Shown in pieces: positions 57,605-64,000 of a stretch of DNA of 64,000 bases. This DNA is from Aeromonas rivipollensis (GTDB lineage: Bacteria; Pseudomonadota; Gammaproteobacteria; Enterobacterales; Aeromonadaceae), in contig NZ_JAAILA010000022.1 in assembly GCF_010974825.1 (NCBI RefSeq), positions 1-64,000 of the forward strand. Direction: 5' to 3'. Position numbers and translations under genes: made by a program. Under the pieces are notes generated by a model. That model was not told the origin of the DNA and made no database searches. It worked only from the letters and a program-made list of their open reading frames with translations. Within the stretch, counting starts at the first letter, position 1. Each line of letters opens with the position of its first letter.

Positions 57605-58606
57605 TCAGACCGCCTTTCCCAGCGGCGCCGCCTCCACCACGGACAAGGGGAAGTGGCAGGCCACCTGATGGGCCTCTGTGCCACAGGGCTCCAGACTCGG
57701 CGAGGTGCCTCGGCACAACTCTGTGGCATAGGGGCAGCGCTGATGGAAATGGCAGCCGCTCGGCGGCGAGATGGGTGAGGGGACGTCCCCGGTCAGCAGG
57801 ATGCGCTGGTTGCGCCTGCGGGGATCCGGCACCGGGATCGCCGAGATGAGCGCCTGGGTATAGGGGTGGCGCGGGCTCAGGTAGAGTTGCTGGGCCTCGG
57901 CCAGCTCGACGATCCTTCCCAAGTACATGACCGCAATCCTGTCCGAGATGTGTTTGACCACAGAGAGATCGTGGGCGATGAAGATGATGGCCAGATTCAT
58001 CTCCCGCTGCAGGGTGAGCAGCAGGTTCACTATCTGGGACTGCACCGAGACGTCCAGCGCCGACACCGCCTCGTCGCACACCAGCAGTTTGGGCTTGAGG
58101 GCGATGGCGCGGGCTATGCCGATGCGCTGGCGCTGGCCGCCGGAAAACTCGTGAGGATAGCGATCCACCGCACTCTTGGGCAGTCCCACCTTGTCCAGCA
58201 GCTCCAGCACCCAGCCGCGTCGTTGCGCTGTGCTGCCTTTACCGTGGATGATGAAGGGCTCTTCCAGGATCTGGCCCACTGTGTGGCGACCGTTGAGGGA
58301 TTCTGCAGGATCCTGAAAGACTATCTGCATCTCCTGGCGCAGGGATCGCATCTCCCCGGGTGACAACCGGGTGATGTCGCGCCCCTCGAAGCTTATCTGC
58401 CCCGCCGTGGGTTCAAACAGCTTGAGCAGGGAGCGCCCCAGGGTGGACTTGCCGCAGCCGGACTCCCCCACCAGCCCCAGCGTCTCCCCCTGCTTGAGAT
58501 CGAAGCTGATGCCATCCACCGCATAGACGGTGTAGGGCTTGCGCAAAAAGCCGCCACCCATCTTGAAGTGCTGCTTCAAGTCTCTGACCGACAACAAGGT
58601 GCTCAT
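57605..58606 (-). CDS. Peptide ABC transporter ATP-binding protein, OppF/DppF-like
   Basis: 333-residue ATPase. Walker [12 protein letters not shown], signature FSGGQRQRIGIARAI, Walker B LLVCDEAVSALD, switch His in FIAHDLSVVKH, and the C-terminal oligopeptide-transporter cysteines (CHFHQRCPYATELC). It would pair with the OppD-like protein to power the Yej/Opp-type permease. The start at 58606 has CAGGAG upstream and overlaps the stop of a 33-codon mini-ORF (CGATGAGC). Confidence 0.93.
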   Translation of the reverse strand: MSTLLSVRDLKQHFKMGGGFLRKPYTVYAVDGISFDLKQGETLGLVGESGCGKSTLGRSLLKLFEPTAGQISFEGRDITRLSPGEMRSLRQEMQIVFQDPAESLNGRHTVGQILEEPFIIHGKGSTAQRRGWVLELLDKVGLPKSAVDRYPHEFSGGQRQRIGIARAIALKPKLLVCDEAVSALDVSVQSQIVNLLLTLQREMNLAIIFIAHDLSVVKHISDRIAVMYLGRIVELAEAQQLYLSPRHPYTQALISAIPVPDPRRRNQRILLTGDVPSPISPPSGCHFHQRCPYATELCRGTSPSLEPCGTEAHQVACHFPLSVVEAAPLGKAV

Positions 58607-58704
58607 CGCCGCCGCTCCTGTCCATCCAGGTAAAGAGCCGACATAGCCCCTTCCCGATTGCTGAGGTGCTGCTTCAACTCCCGTACCGACAACAAGATGC
58701 TCAT
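58603..58704 (-). pseudogene. 33-codon mini-ORF: spare copy of the oppF start
   Basis: Begins at 58704 (overlapping the oppD stop, ATATGAGC), with AAGGAG upstream, and reads [19 protein letters not shown], against MSTLLSVRDLKQHFKMGGG of the real oppF. After about 13 codons the similarity ends; it closes with a TGA overlapping the oppF ATG. It keeps start, ribosome binding site and coupling, so it is probably translated, but as a fragment of a duplicated gene start rather than a functional enzyme. Confidence 0.8.
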
Positions 58705-59759
58705 ATGCTCAACTCCTTCCAGTGGTGGCAGGCCACAGCGTGGCGCTCGCTCAGCTGCTCTGTCACCGGTATGGTGCCCACGCAGATCTCGGTGGCGTGG
58801 GGACAACGGTTGGAGAAGCGGCAGCCCGCCGGCATCTCGTGCAGGGCGGGCACCTGGCCCTTGATGGTCTTGAGCAGGCTCTTGGGCACGTCTTCGAGGC
58901 GCGGGATCGAGGCCATCAGACCATGAGTATAGGGATGGCGCGGGTGGTCAAACAGCTCGAAGATGTCGGCCCGCTCCACGGCGCGGCCCGCATACATCAC
59001 CACTACCTCGTCGCACAGCTCCGCCACCACCCCGAGATCGTGGGTGATGAAGATGATGGCCATGCCGGTCTGGGCCTGCAGCGCCTTCATCAGATCCAGG
59101 ATCTGGGCCTGGATGGTGACATCCAGCGCAGTGGTCGGCTCGTCGCAGATGAGCAGATCCGGCTCGCAGGCAAGCGCCATGGCGATCATCACCCGCTGGC
59201 GCATGCCGCCGGAAAGGTTGTGGGGGTAGACGGCGAAGCGCTGGGCCGGCTCCGGGATCCCCACCTTCTGCAGCATGGCGATGGCGGCCTCCTTGCGCTG
59301 CGCCTTGCTGAAATCAGGCCTGTGCAGGCTGAACACCTCCATCAGCTGAGTCCCGACCGTCTGCACCGGATTGAGCGCCGTCATCGGCTCCTGGAAGATC
59401 ATGGAGATGCGGTTGCCGCGCACCTTGTACATCTGATCCGGCGGCAGCGACAGCAGTTCCTCCCCCTGAAAGCGGATGGATCCCGCCACCACCTGACCGT
59501 GGGGCCTGGGCAGTAGCCCCATGATGGCCAGCGAGGTGACGCTCTTGCCGCAGCCGGATTCACCGACGATACCTAGGGTCTGGCCCGGGGCGACCTGGAA
59601 GCTGACCCCGTCGAGCACCTTGATCTTGCCGTCGTCGACCGCGAACTCCACCTCGAGATCCCGCACCTCCAGGATGGGGGCCCTGCCCTGACCGTTATCA
59701 GCGGTGAACTGCCCCCCATTGTCTCGGACGTCGAGGATGGGGGCTTGTGTCTCTGTCAT
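58701..59759 (-). CDS. Peptide ABC transporter ATP-binding protein, OppD/DppD-like
   Basis: 352-residue ATPase. Walker [12 protein letters not shown], signature [15 protein letters not shown], Walker [13 protein letters not shown], switch His in [12 protein letters not shown]-terminal [14 protein letters not shown]. The start at 59759 has GGGGAGG upstream. The first 47 residues contain a doubled segment: [21 protein letters not shown] then [21 protein letters not shown]; the second unit is the normal family start. Thirteen bases separate it from the binding-protein gene. Confidence 0.92.
   Translation of the reverse strand: MTETQAPILDVRDNGGQFTADNGQGRAPILEVRDLEVEFAVDDGKIKVLDGVSFQVAPGQTLGIVGESGCGKSVTSLAIMGLLPRPHGQVVAGSIRFQGEELLSLPPDQMYKVRGNRISMIFQEPMTALNPVQTVGTQLMEVFSLHRPDFSKAQRKEAAIAMLQKVGIPEPAQRFAVYPHNLSGGMRQRVMIAMALACEPDLLICDEPTTALDVTIQAQILDLMKALQAQTGMAIIFITHDLGVVAELCDEVVVMYAGRAVERADIFELFDHPRHPYTHGLMASIPRLEDVPKSLLKTIKGQVPALHEMPAGCRFSNRCPHATEICVGTIPVTEQLSERHAVACHHWKELSI
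59619..59744 (-). repeat. In-frame 63-base duplication at the oppD start
   Basis: Codons 6-26 (59744-59682) and codons 27-47 (59681-59619) are a diverged tandem pair, each beginning GCCCCCATCCT. Shared residues: A-P-I-L-(D/E)-V-R-D, F, D, G at the same positions. Confidence 0.75.
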
Positions 59760-59772
59760 CGCCTCCCCCTTC

Positions 59773-61590
59773 TCAATGATGCGCATAGGTCTTGTCGATC
59801 AGGGTGATGGGAGAGAGCGACTCACCCGCTTCCTTGGCGTTGCTGGTCTCTTCCTGCACCTTGGGATCGAGCCAGAGCAGGCCGCCACTGCTGTGGGGGT
59901 AGCCATCCATGGGCCAGTAGAGCAGATCCGGGGTGTTACGGGTGGCGGGCACCTCCGGCAGCATCACGTGGCGCCAGCTGCTGGCCCGCACGTAGTTGAG
60001 CTGCACCCCGGGCACGAAGATGGCGAGGTCATAGATGCGCTGCTGGATCTGGCGGGAGATCTCGGCCCGCTTGGTCATATCGAACTCGACGTTGTAGGCG
60101 TCGATCAGGGCGTCCAGCGCCTTGTCGGCCACGTTGAACAGGTTGTTGGTCTGGGGCTTGTTGGCGTTGGCCGAGTGGAACGACTCCCAATATTGCGGGT
60201 AGAGACCACCGCCACCCCAGCCGAGCCAAGCCGCCTCGTGTTTCTTCTCCAGCATCACCTTGAAGCCGGTGGCGCCATCCACCAGGTTGAGCTCCAGATC
60301 CAGACCCGCCTTCTTGGCCTCTTCTTTGAGCACGGTCAGCCGCTTGGAGTGCTCCTGGCTGGTGTAGGTGAGGGCCAGGGTCAGCCGCTCCCCCTTGTCG
60401 TTTTGCAGGATGCCGTCCGGCCCCGGTTTGTTGTAGCCCCCCTTGGCGAAATACTCCCGCGCCTTGGTGATGTCATAGGCCCGCTCCGGCAGCTTGATGT
60501 CGGTGAATTCGCCAAAGCCCGAGCCGAAGGTGGTGGCCCTGTCATAGTCGCCGTGCAGCACTGTCGCTATCATCTTGTCCAGGTTCATGGCGTGCTGAAT
60601 GCCGAGGCGCACATTCACGTCCGCCAGCTTGGGGTTGGCCACATTGAGGTGCACCCCCTGCCCCCCTTGCTTGGTGTCTGTCATCGCCATCACCTTCTGC
60701 ACATAGCCCTTCTTGTATTCCGGGGTCACGGCTTTTTCATGCCACCAGTTGGGCAGTATCATCTCGAAGGTATCTATCTCTCCCTTGAGGAAGTGGCGAA
60801 ACGCTATGTTGTGATCCCGGATCACCTGCACCTTGATGCGGTCGATGTTGAATCTGTGCTGGTTGTAGCGATCCTGCTGGGCCCACCAATCCTTCTGCTT
60901 GCTGAAGGTGATGGACTTGCCCTTCTTCACCTCGCTCATCACATAGGGGCCAGTGGTCGGCACCACTGCCCAGTTGTACTGCTTCACCCAGTTCGGGCCC
61001 ATCTTGTAGTAGTGCTTCGGCTGGGGCCACAGCTCCGTGGTGTTGAGGAGATCCAGCCTGGCCTTGCGGCTGCCCGCCTTCACCAGGATGGTGTGATCGT
61101 CAATCTTCTCCACCGCCACCACCTCTGTGGTGTAGTAGTTGTTGAACCAGGGCCCCTTGATGTCCTTGGAGCGCATCATCTCGTAGCCGAAGGTGTAGTC
61201 GTCGGCGGTGACGGGCTTGCCGTCAGACCATTTGGCGCGGGGATCCAGCTTGAAATAGACGGTCTGGCTGTCCGGTGCTATGGCCCAGGCGCTCGCCAGC
61301 GAGGGAATGGGATTGCCTGTATTGGGGTGGAAGCTGATGAGCCTCAGCTGGTTGTCCAGGATGAAGGAGCGGAACGAACCGTTGGAGTCAGGCCCCACGG
61401 TGCGAAACGTCAGCGGAAAGCTGTCGATGAAGAGGTTGAGGGTGCCACCGGGCAGTGCCTTGGGAGAGGCAAACACGGGGTCTGTGTCATTGGTCTCCCA
61501 CTTGAGATCCGCGGGCAGGCTGGCGGCCCACACCCAGGATCCGTTCACCAGCACGAAGAGAGCACCTATCCATTTGATTTTATTGTTCAT
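59773..61590 (-). CDS. Peptide ABC transporter substrate-binding protein, YejA-like
   Basis: 605-residue periplasmic receptor of solute-binding family 5. The signal peptide ([17 protein letters not shown]) is clear. The mature part begins [28 protein letters not shown], and [34 protein letters not shown] is the family's core. YejA-type length and the neighbouring YejB/YejE-like permeases suggest oligopeptide or peptide-antibiotic uptake. Start at 61590, with GGAAG upstream. Confidence 0.9.
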   Translation of the reverse strand: MNNKIKWIGALFVLVNGSWVWAASLPADLKWETNDTDPVFASPKALPGGTLNLFIDSFPLTFRTVGPDSNGSFRSFILDNQLRLISFHPNTGNPIPSLASAWAIAPDSQTVYFKLDPRAKWSDGKPVTADDYTFGYEMMRSKDIKGPWFNNYYTTEVVAVEKIDDHTILVKAGSRKARLDLLNTTELWPQPKHYYKMGPNWVKQYNWAVVPTTGPYVMSEVKKGKSITFSKQKDWWAQQDRYNQHRFNIDRIKVQVIRDHNIAFRHFLKGEIDTFEMILPNWWHEKAVTPEYKKGYVQKVMAMTDTKQGGQGVHLNVANPKLADVNVRLGIQHAMNLDKMIATVLHGDYDRATTFGSGFGEFTDIKLPERAYDITKAREYFAKGGYNKPGPDGILQNDKGERLTLALTYTSQEHSKRLTVLKEEAKKAGLDLELNLVDGATGFKVMLEKKHEAAWLGWGGGGLYPQYWESFHSANANKPQTNNLFNVADKALDALIDAYNVEFDMTKRAEISRQIQQRIYDLAIFVPGVQLNYVRASSWRHVMLPEVPATRNTPDLLYWPMDGYPHSSGGLLWLDPKVQEETSNAKEAGESLSPITLIDKTYAHH

Positions 61591-61672
61591 GTTTGACTTC
61601 CAGGTCATGCCCCTGCACCGGGGGCGTCTCAATTAAGGGTTGGATACCCAGGGCCCTGAGGCGCGCCCCGGG

Positions 61673-62716
61673 TCACTGATAACGGGTAAACTTGCGCGGA
61701 TCGAACGCCTCGCGGATCGCCTCGCCGATGAAGGAGACCATGATCAGCACCAGGCTCACCGCCGCCACCACAGAGCTGACGATCCAGATCGCATCCAGGT
61801 TGTTGATCCCTTGCGAGAGCAGCTCCCCCCAGCTCGGGGTCGGCGGGGCCAGGCCGAAACCCAGGTAGTCCAGCGCCGTCAGGGTGGAGATATTCCCCAC
61901 CACGGCGAAGGGGGCCAGGGTGACTATCATCATCAGGGTGTTGGGTAGTATGTGGTTGAAGATGATCCGTTTGGTGCTCGCCCCCTGCGCCCGCGCCGCC
62001 ATCACATAGTCCCGCGCCCGCTCCTTGTAGGTGAGGGTGCGCATGTACCAGGTGATCCCCATCCAGCCGAACAGCACGTTGATCCCCACGAAGAGGCCGA
62101 AGTTCGGCTTGGCCAGCGACACCAGTATCATGATGACGTAGAGGAAGGGGACCTGGGACCAGATCTCGATAAAGCGCTGCAACACAAGGTCGAAGCGCCC
62201 GCCGAGAAAGCCCATCATGCAGCCTATGCTGACCCCGATGACATAGCTCGCCACCAGGGTGATGAAGGCAAAGCCGATGGCGATGCGAAAGCCGTAGACC
62301 AGGCGCGCCAGCACGTCGCGACCGCTGGTGTCGGTGCCGAGGAAGTGGCGCTCCGTGAGGCTGGGAGCATAGGGCGGGTAGGCCTCCTCCTTGAAATCCT
62401 GCTCATAGGGGTTCCAGGGCACCAGGGGCAGCAGCACCCAGTCCCCCTTCTCTTCCTGTGCAAATTTGCCCTTGAGCTGGCGGTAGTTGGTCTCGTACTC
62501 GTAATCGAGCCCGAACTGCTGGCCCGGGATCACGTCACCATAGGTGGGGAAGTAGAGCTCTCCCTGATAGCTCACCGCCAGCGCCCGGCTGTTGACCAGC
62601 AGCTCCGCCAGCAGGGAGATGACCACCAGGGCCGAGAAGATGACAAAGGAGTAGTAACCGCGCTTGATGGACTTGAAGCGCTTGAGTTTTTTCAGCGTTA
62701 CCGGGTTCAGGTTCAT
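61673..62716 (-). CDS. Peptide ABC transporter permease, YejE-like
   Basis: 347-residue inner-membrane permease of the OppC class, with a long periplasmic loop (about residues 50-140) after the first helix, as in YejE. HFLGTDTSGRDVLARLVYGFR is the OppC-type motif, and RAQGASTKRIIFNHILPNTLMMI the EAA loop. The gene starts three bases after the yejB-like stop, with GGAG upstream. Confidence 0.92.
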   Translation of the reverse strand: MNLNPVTLKKLKRFKSIKRGYYSFVIFSALVVISLLAELLVNSRALAVSYQGELYFPTYGDVIPGQQFGLDYEYETNYRQLKGKFAQEEKGDWVLLPLVPWNPYEQDFKEEAYPPYAPSLTERHFLGTDTSGRDVLARLVYGFRIAIGFAFITLVASYVIGVSIGCMMGFLGGRFDLVLQRFIEIWSQVPFLYVIMILVSLAKPNFGLFVGINVLFGWMGITWYMRTLTYKERARDYVMAARAQGASTKRIIFNHILPNTLMMIVTLAPFAVVGNISTLTALDYLGFGLAPPTPSWGELLSQGINNLDAIWIVSSVVAAVSLVLIMVSFIGEAIREAFDPRKFTRYQ

Positions 62717-62718
62717 GC

Positions 62719-63744
62719 TCAGTCTCCAAACCGTACGCGGGGATCAACCAAGGCAACGCAGATATCGGAGACGATATTGCCCACCAGCATCAGCATGGAG
62801 GTGATGGCCAGAATGCCCATGACGGTGGGGTAGTCCCGCTCGACGATGGCCTCGTAGCCGAGCAGACCTATGCCGTCGATGTTGAAGATGGTCTCGATGA
62901 GGAAAGAGCCACCGAAGAAGACGGTGAGCACGGACCCCAGGTGACTGGCGATGGGGATCAGGCTGTTGCGCATGGCGTGGTCGGTGACCGCCTTGCGAAA
63001 CGGCAGCCCCTTGGCTACGGCGGTGCGCACGTAATCCGCCGACAGGTTCTCCATCAGGCTGTTCTTCATGGTCATGGTGAGGATGGCAAAATCCCCGATG
63101 GCATAGGCGATGAGCGGCAGCAGGGCGTGGGCGAAGAGGGTGCGGATCTGATCCCAGCTGCTCTCCATGGAATCGAACTCGTCCCCCGGGAAGCCCCCCA
63201 TGGGCAGCCACTCCAGGTGGAAGGCGAAGACGGTGATGAGGAAGATCCCCACCACGTAGGCGGGTAGCGCATAGGCCATGTAGATGAGCATGGAGCTCAG
63301 GGAATCGAAGCGGCTGTTGTGCCTGAGGGCCTTGGCCACCCCGAGCGGGATGGAGACGGCGTAACTCAGCAGGAAGGTCGCCAGCCCGAAGAAGGCCGTC
63401 ACCGGCAGTCGCTCCTTGATGAGATCCCACACCGGCTCGTAGTAGCGGGTCGACTCCCCGAGATCCAGCACCGCCAGCTTCTGCAGCCACTCCCAGTAGG
63501 CGATCAGCATGGGCTTGTCGAGACCGTAAAAGGCCTTGAGCTCCTCGATCTGCTCATCGGAGAGTGCCTGCGCCCCCTTGCTGCCGCTGGAGCGACCTGT
63601 CTCGTTCTGCGAGACCTGTGCCTGCAGCAACATGCGCTCGACCGGGCCGCCCGGCACGAAGCGGGTGATGGTGAAGACGAGCAGGGTGATACCGAGAAAC
63701 GTCGGGATGATCAGAAGCATCCGACGTAAGAAATACGACAGCAT
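62719..63744 (-). CDS. Peptide ABC transporter permease, YejB-like
   Basis: 341-residue inner-membrane permease of the OppB class. The N-terminus MLSYFLRRMLLIIPTFLGITLLVFTI and the EAA-type loop VRTAVAKGLPFRKAVTDHAMRNSLIPI are typical. First gene of the operon yejB-yejE-yejA-oppD-oppF-like. In E. coli the Yej order is A-B-E-F, with a fused ATPase F; here two separate ATPases are present and the binding protein follows the permeases. Confidence 0.92.
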   Translation of the reverse strand: MLSYFLRRMLLIIPTFLGITLLVFTITRFVPGGPVERMLLQAQVSQNETGRSSGSKGAQALSDEQIEELKAFYGLDKPMLIAYWEWLQKLAVLDLGESTRYYEPVWDLIKERLPVTAFFGLATFLLSYAVSIPLGVAKALRHNSRFDSLSSMLIYMAYALPAYVVGIFLITVFAFHLEWLPMGGFPGDEFDSMESSWDQIRTLFAHALLPLIAYAIGDFAILTMTMKNSLMENLSADYVRTAVAKGLPFRKAVTDHAMRNSLIPIASHLGSVLTVFFGGSFLIETIFNIDGIGLLGYEAIVERDYPTVMGILAITSMLMLVGNIVSDICVALVDPRVRFGD

Positions 63745-64000
63745 GGTGGAACCTCGTCCTTGTTGTTCTTTTATGGTCAGTCACATCCGGTGACCGGCCT
63801 ATGCTTCCTGGCATTACTCACTGAATTGACTGGTATTGGCAGACAATCCCGCTCGGCCACTGTAAAAGCTCTGCAACAAAAATCAAGTAGAACTAAGCCC
63901 ATCGATCGTCAGTGAGGTCCGCAGCATAACTCACCGATGTTTTTTTCCAAAAAATCCAACTTCAATATAAAAAACTGCTACGCCTTCTCATTTAACTTGT
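63745..64000. other. Upstream region of the peptide importer operon, at the window edge
   Basis: 256 bases with an AT-rich end (63930-63990); presumably contains the operon promoter. No gene or operator that I can support. Confidence 0.4.

Overview
The window is GC-rich, gene-dense chromosomal DNA from a gammaproteobacterium, most likely an Aeromonas or close relative. That placement is inferred from protein similarity remembered from known families, from the GC-rich base composition, and from the conserved order gpt-frsA-crl-proB-proA and sppA/ansA/cysJIH blocks shared with enterobacteria and vibrios. Nearly all of it is core metabolism. One degraded insertion sequence lies at the left edge. 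I saw no CRISPR array, prophage, tRNA or rRNA.

Layout. 1-834: broken IS3-family element. 887-9144: nitroreductase, fadH, sppA, Nudix hydrolase, DUF2989 lipoprotein, a long-form GAPDH and yeaC. 9394-17963: ansA, gltS, a chemoreceptor, prfB (with its programmed +1 frameshift), lysS and a PhzF-family protein. 18149-22459: cysJIH for assimilatory sulfite reduction. 22551-25890: proVWX-type glycine betaine/proline importer. 26358-34523: folA, yjjPB-type exporter, mogA, a secreted nuclease, a di-haem peroxidase, a periplasmic alpha carbonic anhydrase, and psuK-psuG for pseudouridine breakdown. 35985-46545: a complete nitrate assimilation cluster (nrtA-nrtB-ATPase-nirB-nirD, an ANTAR regulator of NasT type, cobA for sirohaem, and nasA). 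46861-49476: SpoU methyltransferase, solute-binding protein, universal stress protein, L,D-transpeptidase. 49627-54599: proA, proB, crl, frsA, gpt. 55057-57377: pepD flanked by two very small unrecognised genes. 57605-63744: a five-gene peptide importer of Yej/Opp type.

Two things stand out. First, both nitrate transcription units (nrtA-nirD and nasA-cobA) start with a sigma-54-like promoter followed by a leader that carries a hairpin with an AxxGxx hexaloop whose 3' arm overlaps the 5' arm of an intrinsic terminator. This is the ANTAR antitermination architecture, and the likely reader (NasT-like protein) is encoded between the two units.

Second, at least five genes in the right half carry short, diverged partial copies of their own beginning or end: two extra nirD tails each linked to a terminator, an extra proB tail, a spare oppF start that keeps its ribosome binding site and forms a 33-codon ORF, an in-frame doubled oppD start, and a possibly doubled nirB start. 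I know of no standard explanation for this repeated pattern. The two small genes beside pepD are also of interest: one has a near-consensus CsrA hairpin in its leader, the other has an FNR-like box and a consensus CRP site upstream.
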